Part shown: in pieces, positions 6,390-13,996 of the stretch | Layout: the number at the start of each line of letters is the position of its first letter | Numbering within the stretch: position 1 is the first letter of the stretch | The notes under the pieces: generated by a model | Told to the model about the DNA's origin: nothing | What the model saw: only the letters and a program-made list of their open reading frames with translations | The model's database searches: none | Translations under genes and position numbers: made by a program | Assembly: GCF_002585305.1 (NCBI RefSeq) | Contig: NZ_NUNF01000028.1 | Coordinates: 70,810 to 109,911 of the forward strand | Source: Bacillus sp. AFS037270 | GTDB lineage: Bacteria; Bacillota; Bacilli; Bacillales_B; DSM-18226 | Reading direction: 5' to 3' | Length of the DNA: 39,102 nucleotides

Positions 6390-9179
6390 TTGATTAGGGG
6401 GGCGGTTACTATTAAGGGCTTTAACTTCAACATCCATGCAAAAATTATTATCGGATACCTAACGATCTTACTTTGCTTGGTTCTGTCACTATTAACCGTA
6501 ATTAATAGAATGACAGATTTGCAGGATGAGATAGACTTTGTTGCCGAACACGATATAGAAATACACGACCTGGCCAATCAGATTCAAAAAAATGTGCTGG
6601 ATATGGAAACCGGCATGAGGGGTTACGTCATAACGGGAGATGAGCAGTATCTGGAACCGTATGAACAAGGGAGCCGAAGCTGGCAGGATAATTACAATAA
6701 ACTACATGCCCTGTTGGCAGATAACGGAAGCCAACAGCGAAATTTGGAAGAGATGAAACCGTTAATACTAAACTGGATTACAAATTCCGGCGAATATACG
6801 ATCAATGCCAAAAAGAACAATAATACCAAATTATTAAGACAGCATTTCGCTCAAAATAAAGGAAAAAAAATCACGGACCAACTGCGTACGCAGTTTGATT
6901 CCTTTCTTGCCACGGAAAAAAAATTGACAACGGAACGAATCAATCAGCTCAATGAACATACGAACAATCTAAAGTTAATTTTATACGTACTCATTATTTT
7001 AGTAACAGCCTTTACGATTGCCATCGCTGTGATCTTATCGAACTCGATTGTTAAAACCATAAAACAGGTAATAACAACGATAAAAGGAATAACAGACTCA
7101 AATTCCAATGTCGATCTGACGGCACGGATAAAAGTGAACACACGCGACGAGTCGCGGGAACTGGCTGAGGCGATGAACGACTTGCTCAGTAGTCTCGAAA
7201 AGCACAACTGGGTACAAAAAAGTCTGGCGGACATTTCCACTTTATATCAAGGCATCACCGATACCAATGAACTGACCCGATTGTTTATTTGCAAACTTGC
7301 GCCATTGCTTCAAGCAACATATGGGGTCGTCTATCTTCGCCGTGAACAAGGCGGCGAGATTGACTTTGTAAAAGTAGCCGGTTATTCCATCACGGATGAC
7401 GACATTGTCAAGACGCGTTTTCGTCTAGGCGAGGGAATCATTGGTCAGGCAGCCCTTGATAAAAGAATTTTTCTCATTGATCAAATACCTGATAATCATT
7501 TTAAAATAACAACTGGATTAGGCGCGTCGAACCCACGTAATCTATTAATTGCTCCCATCCTATTTGAAAATCGAGTAGAAGCAGTAGTAGAGTTTGCCGC
7601 GCTTCAGCCGTTCGATTCACAACATCTGACCCTGCTGGATTTACTTCAGGACAAATTTGGCTCATCAATGTCAAGTGTAGCAGGACGTATGGAAGTGGAA
7701 AGGCTCCTAGCGGAATCGCAGGTCCTAACCGAAGAATTACAGGCACAATCAGAAGAACTGCAGGCACAATCGGAAGAATTACAAATGCAGCAAGAACAAT
7801 TGCGGCTCTCGAATGAATATTTGGAAGAACAGAAGGAATATGCGGAGCAGCGGGCGATGGAACTCAAAAAAGCGAAGGACGAGCTAGAGGATTATTCCTT
7901 GAAATTGCAGATGAGTTCACAATATAAAACCGATTTCCTTGCAAACATGTCGCATGAACTCCGGACACCATTAAACAGTATTCTTATTTTGTCGCAAATG
8001 CTAATGGAGAGTAATGAAGATATGGACGCGGAGGAAGTGGCCGAATACGCACGGGTCGTCAACACTTCCGGAGCAGATTTGCTGCGGCTGATTGATGATA
8101 TCCTTGATTTATCGAAGATCGAAGCAGGGAAAATTGAAATTTTAACAGATGAAGTCAACGTTACCGAGATTCCACAGACAATGCGGAATTTGTTCAACCC
8201 AGTAGCAGAGAAAAAGAATTTACAGTTTGACATCATAACGGATTCAAATGTACCACCGGTGATCTCGACCGATGGACAACGATTGCAGCAAATATTAAAG
8301 AACCTTTTATCAAATGCGTTTAAATTCACTGAGCAGGGAGGCGTTACGCTTCAAATTGAGCTCGCTCTTCCGGAAAAAGCACAACGGGTACTCGATAAAC
8401 AAACGAGGGAACCTGTCCTTGCGATTTCCGTGACCGATACAGGAATCGGTATTCCACAGGATAAACAGCAAATTATCTTTGATGCTTTCCAGCAGGTGGA
8501 CGGGACGACAAACCGGCAATATGGCGGCACGGGTCTTGGCTTATCGATTTGCCGTGAATTCACCCGTCTGCTTGGCGGGGCAATCGAACTTCAGAGCGAA
8601 CCTCAGAAAGGAAGCACGTTTACGCTTTATATTCCGAGCAGATTGGATGTGGAGGAATCCTTGCCTCTTGATGCCCAACTGGCGCTGGAGGAAGCCGCCG
8701 CTGCTAGTGAAGTAATCGAGGAACCGGCATGGATAAGCGAGGAGCCGAAGGATGGCCAAGCCGAAGAGGAATACTCTGATAAGCAATTGTTTAGAGGGAA
8801 AAAAGTCCTTCTAGTTGAAGATGATGGCCGCAATGTATTTGCTCTAGTTTCGGCCTTAGAGCGGAAGGGTGTGACCGTTAACGTTGCGCAAAACGGTAAG
8901 CAGGCATTAGATATGCTGCAAAACCGGTCCGATTATGACCTTGTTTTTATGGATATCATGATGCCGGTTATGGGTGGTTATGAGGCAATGAAGATCATTC
9001 GTGAGGATCTTGGAATGCACAATCTGCCGATCATTGCGTTAACGGCCAAGGCGATGAAGGGTGAACGTGATAAGTGTATGGAAGCCGGTGCTTCTGATTA
9101 TATTATGAAACCATTGAATATCGATCAGCTTTTCTCGTTGATGCGGGTATGGCTGACAGAGCAGGTGAACCAGGAGTGA
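6390..9179 (+). CDS. rsbK: hybrid sensor histidine kinase RsbK (CHASE3-HAMP-GAF-HisKA-HATPase-REC)
   Basis: About 929 residues. Order: membrane helix (19-38), extracytoplasmic CHASE3 domain (40-190, with the typical ETGMRGYVITGDEQYL), second membrane helix (195-217), HAMP, GAF (about 285-435), a coiled coil of repeated EELQAQS units (about 455-505), HisKA with His522 in MSHELRTPLNSIL, HATPase (NLLSNAFKFT, GTGLGLSI), and a C-terminal receiver with Asp855 (MDIMMPVMGG). In Bacillus cereus this kinase signals to RsbY. The start is uncertain: TTG at 6390 has no ribosome binding site, whereas a strong AGGGGGG at 6396-6402 would fit an in-frame ATT at 6411. Confidence 0.92.
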   Translation: MIRGAVTIKGFNFNIHAKIIIGYLTILLCLVLSLLTVINRMTDLQDEIDFVAEHDIEIHDLANQIQKNVLDMETGMRGYVITGDEQYLEPYEQGSRSWQDNYNKLHALLADNGSQQRNLEEMKPLILNWITNSGEYTINAKKNNNTKLLRQHFAQNKGKKITDQLRTQFDSFLATEKKLTTERINQLNEHTNNLKLILYVLIILVTAFTIAIAVILSNSIVKTIKQVITTIKGITDSNSNVDLTARIKVNTRDESRELAEAMNDLLSSLEKHNWVQKSLADISTLYQGITDTNELTRLFICKLAPLLQATYGVVYLRREQGGEIDFVKVAGYSITDDDIVKTRFRLGEGIIGQAALDKRIFLIDQIPDNHFKITTGLGASNPRNLLIAPILFENRVEAVVEFAALQPFDSQHLTLLDLLQDKFGSSMSSVAGRMEVERLLAESQVLTEELQAQSEELQAQSEELQMQQEQLRLSNEYLEEQKEYAEQRAMELKKAKDELEDYSLKLQMSSQYKTDFLANMSHELRTPLNSILILSQMLMESNEDMDAEEVAEYARVVNTSGADLLRLIDDILDLSKIEAGKIEILTDEVNVTEIPQTMRNLFNPVAEKKNLQFDIITDSNVPPVISTDGQRLQQILKNLLSNAFKFTEQGGVTLQIELALPEKAQRVLDKQTREPVLAISVTDTGIGIPQDKQQIIFDAFQQVDGTTNRQYGGTGLGLSICREFTRLLGGAIELQSEPQKGSTFTLYIPSRLDVEESLPLDAQLALEEAAAASEVIEEPAWISEEPKDGQAEEEYSDKQLFRGKKVLLVEDDGRNVFALVSALERKGVTVNVAQNGKQALDMLQNRSDYDLVFMDIMMPVMGGYEAMKIIREDLGMHNLPIIALTAKAMKGERDKCMEAGASDYIMKPLNIDQLFSLMRVWLTEQVNQE

Positions 9180-10039
9180 ACAACGACACGACGATTGAAT
9201 TTTTGACAGAAAAAGAAGAACCTACCAACGAATTGCAGGAAGTTGAAATCAACGTGCTCCTTGAAGGACTTTATCAAATGTATGGGTACGATTTTAGAGG
9301 GTACGTACGGGCTTCCTTAAGAAGAAGGATTCTAAACCGCATGAAAGCGGAGCGGTTACCAACGATTACTGCCCTCTTGGAAAAAGTTCTGCACGAAAAA
9401 GGTTATTTGGAGCGCTTGTTAAATGATTTGTCAATCCGGATGACAGAAATGTACCGTGACCCTAGCTTCTTTGCTGCTTTCCGCAGCCAAGTCGTGCCGA
9501 TTTTGAAGGATCTTCCAGAAATCCGCATCTGGCATGCTGGCTGTGCCACAGGTGAGGAGGTTTACTCGATGGCAATTCTGATGATGGAAGAGGGATTGGC
9601 GAAAAAAACGAAAATCTATGCCACCGATATGAATGAAAAAGCATTGTATGCCGCTAAAGAGGGGGCATTTCCTCTAAAGAAAATGCAGCAGTATACAAAA
9701 AACTATCTGAAAGCAGGTGGGAAGAAGGCTTTCTCGGAGTACTATACGACCGACCACCAGTATGCTTATTTCAACCCAAGCCTCGAGGAGAACTTGTTTT
9801 TCGCGCAGCATAACCTGGTCACGGACGGCTCGTTTAATGAATTTCACGTGATTTTATGCCGAAATGTGATGATATATTTTGATAACGAGCTTCAGCAGCA
9901 AGTTCATCACCTGATTCATAGCAGCTTGGCTGAGGGAGGCTTCGTTGGTTTCGGCAGTAAAGAGTCGATTCTGTTTGTGCCAAAAAGTCTGAAATACCAG
10001 GAGTTTAATCCACAAGAGAAGATTTACCGAAAGATATAA
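9176..10039 (+). CDS. rsbM: CheR-type methyltransferase RsbM
   Basis: A 287-residue SAM-dependent methyltransferase of the CheR family. The N-terminal helical CheR_N part (YGYDFRGYVRASLRRRI) is followed by the catalytic domain with SAM-binding HAGCATGEE and the typical LCRNVMIYF. In Bacillus cereus the homologue methylates RsbK and dampens sigma-B activity. The GTG start at 9176 overlaps the rsbK stop (GTGA), with AGGTGA upstream, so translation is probably coupled. A strong terminator follows at once. Confidence 0.9.
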   Translation: MNNDTTIEFLTEKEEPTNELQEVEINVLLEGLYQMYGYDFRGYVRASLRRRILNRMKAERLPTITALLEKVLHEKGYLERLLNDLSIRMTEMYRDPSFFAAFRSQVVPILKDLPEIRIWHAGCATGEEVYSMAILMMEEGLAKKTKIYATDMNEKALYAAKEGAFPLKKMQQYTKNYLKAGGKKAFSEYYTTDHQYAYFNPSLEENLFFAQHNLVTDGSFNEFHVILCRNVMIYFDNELQQQVHHLIHSSLAEGGFVGFGSKESILFVPKSLKYQEFNPQEKIYRKI

Positions 10040-10041
10040 AT

Positions 10042-10071
10042 GCCTGCCCCGTCCATGGGGCAGGCGTTTTT
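10042..10071 (+). terminator. intrinsic terminator of rsbK-rsbM
   Basis: A perfect 9-bp stem GCCTGCCCC / GGGGCAGGC with a 6-nt loop is followed by GTTTTT. The cls promoter begins at the next base. Confidence 0.9.
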
Positions 10072-10097
10072 GTTTGATAAGCCTAGGAAAAGGGTAT
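10072..10097 (+). promoter_or_regulatory. sigma-B-type promoter of cls
   Basis: Plus strand: GTTTGA (10072-10077), 14-bp spacer, GGGTAT (10092-10097), 29 bases before the cls start. It directly follows the rsbM terminator. Confidence 0.75.
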
Positions 10098-10126
10098 TCC
10101 ATAGGAAAAAAAGGGTGATCGCGGTC

Positions 10127-11626
10127 ATGAAAATCAAACGCTTTGAATGGCTTTTTGCAGCCATGATGATAGCCTTTGGCTATTTAGTCCTTTTTATGGA
10201 TGTTCCTTTTTGGTGGAAGGCACTGTGCTTGACACTTTATGCTGTGATTATTTTTTACACGGTCATAGCCTTGTGGCTAGAAAATCGCCCTGCCCAAACG
10301 ACACTCTTATGGACATACATATTACTATTGCTGCCGATCTTAGGCTATATCTTTTATGTGTACTCTGGGCAATTGCTAGTCAAAGGGGAGCTTTTTAAAA
10401 GCAAGCGGATGAGTGACCGAGAGTTGCTGGAAGTCCTAGGGAAAAAACAAAAAAAGTTGGACTTATCCAATCTGAATAATCACCAGCGTAGTTTTGCCAG
10501 CTATTTGGAGAAGGTAACCTTAACCGACCAAAACCAGAATACGAAAACCAAGATCCTACGAAACGGCGCTGATACCTTTCAGGAGATTAAACGGCGGTTA
10601 GTAGAGGCACAGGACTTTATTCATCTGGAATATTATATTTTTCGCTATGACCGACTTGGCCAGGAACTAATCGATATTTTAAAGGCGAAAGTAGAGGAGG
10701 GCGTCGAGGTGAGGCTGCTGTACGACGCGGTCGGCAGCTTCTTTCTTTCAAAACCGATTGTTAAGAAAATGGAGGAGGCTGGCATCAACGTTCAGCCTTT
10801 TTTACCGCTAAATAGAGGCTGGTACAATCAGAAGTTTAACTTCCGCAACCATCGCAAAATCATTGTCATTGATGGAAAAGTAGGTTTTGTCGGCGGACTA
10901 AACGTGGGTATCGAATACCTTGGTGAAGACGATGACTTCGGCTTTTGGTGTGACAGTCATGTCGTGCTTGAAGGGGAGGCTGTTCAAACTCTTCATGCAG
11001 TGTTTTTGCTAGATTGGAAGTACGCCTGTGGTGAAATCCTTTTTGAACAAGAACGCTATCTAAGACCGATACCAGTGCCAGGTGATGGATTGGTGCACGT
11101 CGTCGCAACAGGTCCGGAGACACGGGATATGAGCGACCATTACTATTCAATGATCAGCTGCGCCACAAAATCGATTTGGATAGCCACCCCGTACTTCATA
11201 CCCAACCAGGCCATCCAAACCGCTCTTAGAATCGCCGCACAAAACAACATACAGGTGCGCTTAATGGTGCCTGACACCAATGATGGTTTCCTGACTCAAT
11301 ATGCGACGCAATCGTATTTCCCGGAACTCTTGCGGGCGGGCATTGAGATTTATTCCTACCAAAAGGGCTTTCTCCATAAAAAGGTGATTATCGTTGATGG
11401 CGATTTGGCCTCGATTGGTACAGCCAATGTGGATATGCGGAGCTTTCATTTGAATTTTGAGGTGAATTTATTTTTAACGGGAACGGACTCGATTAATGAT
11501 CTTGTCGCCCATTACGAAGAGGACCTGAAGGAGTGCCATCGAATCCGTCCAGTAGAGTTTTATAAAAGAGGCTTGGCGGTTAAATGGAAGGAATCATTTG
11601 CTAGGTTGTTTTCTGGGGTATTGTAG
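10127..11626 (+). CDS. cls: cardiolipin synthase
   Basis: A 499-residue membrane phospholipase-D-family enzyme that joins two phosphatidylglycerols to give cardiolipin. Two N-terminal membrane helices are followed by two catalytic HKD motifs, HRKIIVIDGKVGFVGG (about residue 244) and HKKVIIVDGDLASIGT (about 420). The ATG at 10127 is chosen for AAGGGTGAT just upstream; the longer frame opening at 10040 runs through the rsbM terminator and the promoter. An exact family A core (GGTGCCTGACACC, 11266-11278) lies inside the gene, read as Val-Pro-Asp-Thr. A sigma-B-type promoter precedes it. Confidence 0.93.
   Translation: MKIKRFEWLFAAMMIAFGYLVLFMDVPFWWKALCLTLYAVIIFYTVIALWLENRPAQTTLLWTYILLLLPILGYIFYVYSGQLLVKGELFKSKRMSDRELLEVLGKKQKKLDLSNLNNHQRSFASYLEKVTLTDQNQNTKTKILRNGADTFQEIKRRLVEAQDFIHLEYYIFRYDRLGQELIDILKAKVEEGVEVRLLYDAVGSFFLSKPIVKKMEEAGINVQPFLPLNRGWYNQKFNFRNHRKIIVIDGKVGFVGGLNVGIEYLGEDDDFGFWCDSHVVLEGEAVQTLHAVFLLDWKYACGEILFEQERYLRPIPVPGDGLVHVVATGPETRDMSDHYYSMISCATKSIWIATPYFIPNQAIQTALRIAAQNNIQVRLMVPDTNDGFLTQYATQSYFPELLRAGIEIYSYQKGFLHKKVIIVDGDLASIGTANVDMRSFHLNFEVNLFLTGTDSINDLVAHYEEDLKECHRIRPVEFYKRGLAVKWKESFARLFSGVL
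11266..11278. repeat. repeat family A core inside cls
   Basis: GGTGCCTGACACC, identical to the core at 4148-4160, lies in frame in cls. All other copies are intergenic or at a gene end. Confidence 0.6.
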
Positions 11627-11652
11627 GGGGTATTCGCTGCGGCGGGTACCTT

Positions 11653-11912
11653 TTTTTTAGGAGTAGGATTCATTACCTACCAAAGTGGAAAAAGGTTTTT
11701 GGGTAAATGAGGGGGCGGTTCATTGCCCGGAAGAAGGAGAAACGAGCAGAAAGAGGAAATGAGGGGGCGGTTCATTGCCCGGAAGAAGGAAAAACGAGCA
11801 GTAAGGGTAAATGAAAAGGCAGTTCATTGCCCGCAAAAAGGAGAACCAAGGTAAAACGGGAAATCAATGACCTACAATCAAAATAAAAAGACCGCCGGTA
11901 AGGCAGTCTTCA
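11653..11912. repeat. tandem array of 52-bp hairpin units (array 2)
   Basis: AAATGA/AAATCA boundaries lie at 11705, 11757, 11809 and 11861, again an exact 52-base step, with a diverged unit before (from about 11653). Each unit has a short stem around TTCATT (GGGC-GGTTCATT-GCCC; GTAGG-ATTCATTA-CCTAC). The unit shares GCCCG and an AGGAGAAA-like segment with array 1, but the stem and loop lengths differ. The last unit runs into the terminator of the next gene. Confidence 0.75.
11882..11910 (-). terminator. intrinsic terminator of the 11927-12181 gene
   Basis: The stem AAGACCGCC / GGCAGTCTT (11888-11896 and 11902-11910), fully paired with one G-U when read on the minus strand, is followed by TTTTTATTT in that direction. 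Confidence 0.75.
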
Positions 11913-11926
11913 CTAATTCCTTTTGG

Positions 11927-12181
11927 TTATGCAGTTTTTCTCATCCCTTTAAGGATAAGACTTAAGACAAACACGAGGACAATCGCACCGATTAAGGCAG
12001 GGAGGATATAGAATCCGCCAATCACTGGCCCCCATCCGCCTAATATCAATGATCCAAGCCATGCTCCTATAAATCCTGCAATAATATTACCGATAATTCC
12101 TCCTGGTACGTCACGTCCAAGAATAAGTCCAGCTAACCAACCGATGATTCCTCCAATAATTAATGACCAAATAAATCCCAT
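11927..12181 (-). CDS. GlsB/YeaQ/YmgE-family stress membrane protein
   Basis: An 84-residue, almost wholly hydrophobic protein with about three membrane helices and the glycine-rich pattern of the GlsB/YeaQ/YmgE family (transglycosylase-associated protein family), including GGIIGWLAG and GIIGNIIAGFIGAWLG. The family is small, stress-induced and of unclear molecular function. The ATG at 12181 has AAAGGAGAC upstream, and a sigma-B-type promoter lies at 12233-12258. Confidence 0.88.
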   Translation of the reverse strand: MGFIWSLIIGGIIGWLAGLILGRDVPGGIIGNIIAGFIGAWLGSLILGGWGPVIGGFYILPALIGAIVLVFVLSLILKGMRKTA

Positions 12182-12232
12182 GAAAATGTCTCCTTTCTAT
12201 TTTTCATTTATTCATTGAGTTATGCTAATTAA

Positions 12233-12258
12233 ATACCCGCGAGTTTCGACAATTAAAC
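12233..12258 (-). promoter_or_regulatory. sigma-B-type promoter of the GlsB-like gene
   Basis: Minus strand: GTTTAA (12253-12258), 14-bp spacer, GGGTAT (12233-12238). The spacer contains TTGTCGAA, a match to the Spo0A box, which may be chance. Confidence 0.8.
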
Positions 12259-12606
12259 TTAAAAACTAAACTTATTTTGATTTTGCTTGATGTGCTTCTT
12301 GTAGCGCTGCTGGGAATCATGCAGTGCGTTGTCTAAGAAATGATGACAAAGCTTTAATTCAAACGTTCGCTTTTTAAAGCCTTCTTCATCCCGTTCATCA
12401 AGGCATTGGTCAATTTCCCGCTTCAACAGACTGATTTTTGAAATGATTTCAGCGCGGCGTCTTTGATCTTCCTTCCATTTTTGTGAATTTTCCCATTGGT
12501 AATCACTTAGTTTGGTTAATCTCCGTCCACACTTGCATAATGTTTCGCCTACATTTAGAACCTTAAACTCTTCGTTCCCGCAATTTCTACAAATTAATTT
12601 CTTCAT
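12259..12606 (-). CDS. zinc-ribbon protein with IDEAL-like helix, unknown function
   Basis: A 115-residue protein. The N-terminus has a four-cysteine zinc-ribbon pattern (CRNCG at 6-10, CKCGR at about 24-28). The middle and C-terminal parts are charged and helical; EIDQCLDERDEEGFKKR resembles the IDEAL domain of Bacillus proteins, though weakly. No enzyme motif is seen. The ATG at 12606 has GTGGAGGTG upstream. It is divergent from the YflT-like gene, and both have sigma-B-like promoters. The function is unknown. Confidence 0.8.
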   Translation of the reverse strand: MKKLICRNCGNEEFKVLNVGETLCKCGRRLTKLSDYQWENSQKWKEDQRRRAEIISKISLLKREIDQCLDERDEEGFKKRTFELKLCHHFLDNALHDSQQRYKKHIKQNQNKFSF

Positions 12607-12640
12607 ATATGCACCTCCACTAATAATAGGTGTTTTCTAT

Positions 12641-12667
12641 ATACCCACATTGAAATGGTTCCTAAAC
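12641..12667 (-). promoter_or_regulatory. possible sigma-B-type promoter of the zinc-ribbon gene
   Basis: Minus strand: GTTTAG (12662-12667), 15-bp spacer, GGGTAT (12641-12646). The -10 is perfect and the spacer is at the long end of the usual range. Confidence 0.6.
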
Positions 12668-12690
12668 TTAGTAGATTTTTAGAAAAATAG

Positions 12691-12715
12691 GTTTCAATTT
12701 AGTTAGAGCGGTTAT
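12691..12715 (+). promoter_or_regulatory. sigma-B-type promoter of the YflT-like gene
   Basis: Plus strand: GTTTCA (12691-12696), 13-bp spacer, GGTTAT (12710-12715), the same -10 variant as the rsbV operon. It lies 35 bases before the start codon. Confidence 0.65.
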
Positions 12716-12750
12716 ATACGTAACATAAGTTGAAAAAAGGAGGAAACGAT

Positions 12751-13077
12751 ATGGAAACAGTTAGAATCGTTGAAAATGGTGTACAAGCAAAGAAGGAAAT
12801 TGAACAGTTGATCATGCAAGGCTATACAAAAGAAGAAATTTACCTGTTGGCACATGATCGAAACCGCTCTGAGGATTTAACTGATTCACTGGATATTAAT
12901 GATATTAGTGTTCAGGAACAAGGCGTCCTCGATTCTATCGCAAATGTATTCCGGACGCGGGGAGATGAACTCCGCTCCAAATTAGAGTCACTGGGGTTAA
13001 CTAGTAACGATGCAGAACGATATGAAGAAGAATTGGACCATGGCAAGGTCATCGTCGTGGCATCAAAATCAGCATAA
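12751..13077 (+). CDS. general stress protein, YflT-like domain
   Basis: A 108-residue soluble protein with the pattern of the YflT heat-induced stress domain: an N-terminal VRIVENGVQAKKEIEQLIMQGYTKEEIYLLAHD that ends in a small hydrophobic strand, then acidic helices and a C-terminal KVIVVASKSA. In Bacillus subtilis such proteins belong to the sigma-B regulon; their biochemical role is unknown. The ATG at 12751 is preceded by AAAAGGAGGAA. A stem-loop terminator follows at 13090-13119. Confidence 0.82.
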   Translation: METVRIVENGVQAKKEIEQLIMQGYTKEEIYLLAHDRNRSEDLTDSLDINDISVQEQGVLDSIANVFRTRGDELRSKLESLGLTSNDAERYEEELDHGKVIVVASKSA

Positions 13078-13089
13078 TATAGAAGAAAT

Positions 13090-13119
13090 CGATAGGAAGC
13101 TAAGGTTTCCTATCGGTTT
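13090..13119 (+). terminator. intrinsic terminator of the YflT-like gene
   Basis: CGATAGGAA pairs with TTCCTATCG around a short loop, followed by GTTTT. Confidence 0.8.
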
Positions 13120-13143
13120 TATAAAAATAATGAGGTGAGGAAG

Positions 13144-13323
13144 ATGAAATTTTCGAAGCAAAGTTTAGAAACATTATTAGGTGTCCACCGAATAGTAAGA
13201 CATAAAAGAAGTAAGAAACGCAGTTTGGAGGAGTATTTTGAGAATCCGATCATTCACAAGGAGATTCAGGGGGACAGAGTATTTGTTCCATTAAATATAG
13301 ACCGGGTGTGGAATGAAATATAA
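13144..13323 (+). CDS. 59-residue basic protein, unknown
   Basis: A short gene starting ATG at 13144, with GAGGTGAGG ideally placed. The product begins MKFSKQSLETLLG and has a very basic middle (RHKRSKKRS) without membrane segments. I recognise no family. It lies between the YflT-like terminator and a large stem-loop at 13330-13383. It is kept because of the strong ribosome binding site, but the evidence is limited. Confidence 0.55.
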   Translation: MKFSKQSLETLLGVHRIVRHKRSKKRSLEEYFENPIIHKEIQGDRVFVPLNIDRVWNEI

Positions 13324-13329
13324 TTTCGA

Positions 13330-13383
13330 ATTGCCTGTTTAAACAATGGTCTTCTAATGAGGATTACGGTTTAGGCGGGCAAT
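13330..13383. other. long stem-loop with G-U pairs after the 59-residue gene
   Basis: ATTGCCTGTTTAAAC (13330-13344) pairs over 15 positions, three of them G-U, with GTTTAGGCGGGCAAT (13369-13383). The loop is 24 bases. There is no strong T-run right after, so it may be a weak terminator or an RNA structure. Confidence 0.45.
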
Positions 13384-13508
13384 AGTTTGTTTGAAAACCC
13401 TTTCTATATTCTGAAAATTACTAAAATTTCCAATCGGTGAATCTTTTCTGGTTTTCACTCGTCTATATGATAGAATATTCATTGGACCTAAAAAAGGAGG
13501 ACCGTTCG

Positions 13509-13742
13509 ATGGATGATCTTGGACAAATAGCGCTTGTTAGTATCCTGTCACATATCGTCTTTATTGCGATTGCTTGGTATGCACTGCAGGCCATTCGCTT
13601 AGAGAAGCTGTTGAAGCCGAACCATGTGTTCCAGGCGCGATTACTATACATATTATTAGCTATTTTTATCGGTTCATCTGTTAGTAACTTTTTCCTTGAT
13701 TACCTCCAATGGTCAAAACAGCTGCCCTTGATTTTGCAATAG
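13509..13742 (+). CDS. ywzB: DUF1146 membrane protein, YwzB-like
   Basis: A 77-residue membrane protein with two hydrophobic helices (about residues 5-27 and 45-63), matching the YwzB/DUF1146 family in length and layout. The family function is not known. The ATG at 13509 is chosen for AAAAAGGAGGACC; an in-frame upstream start at 13437 lacks one. It opens the conserved ywzB-ywmB-murA-spoIID order. In Bacillus subtilis the ATP synthase operon precedes it, but here stress genes do. Confidence 0.85.
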   Translation: MDDLGQIALVSILSHIVFIAIAWYALQAIRLEKLLKPNHVFQARLLYILLAIFIGSSVSNFFLDYLQWSKQLPLILQ

Positions 13743-13781
13743 CAGACGCGAGGAAATCATACGGGAGTAAGTGGAATCGGA

Positions 13782-13798
13782 AGCATGAGAACCGTCCC
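13782..13798. repeat. dispersed repeat family B, copy 2
   Basis: AGCATGAGAACCGTCCC, flanked by GGA before and TTTGCTTCC after, lies between ywzB and ywmB. Confidence 0.7.
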
Positions 13799-13996
13799 TT
13801 TGCTTCCTTCGACAAAATTGGAAAAAATTTAGGTCTTCTTGCATGTTCCCAATTGGTGATATTTTGAGTACAATCGAGTTTATGTGGAAAGATAAGTATG
13901 TCCCAAAAAAGTTCATCTTTGTCAAAAAGTGACGACATTTCGAAAGTATTGCTCTCTGGCTGCCTGGCAACAATGGTAGTAAGGGGGAGTAGAGAA

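Noticed and set aside
13808..13815. Further Spo0A-like TGTCGAA heptamers across the window
   Set aside because: About five single heptamers are expected by chance in 39 kb on both strands, so isolated ones were not reported as sites.
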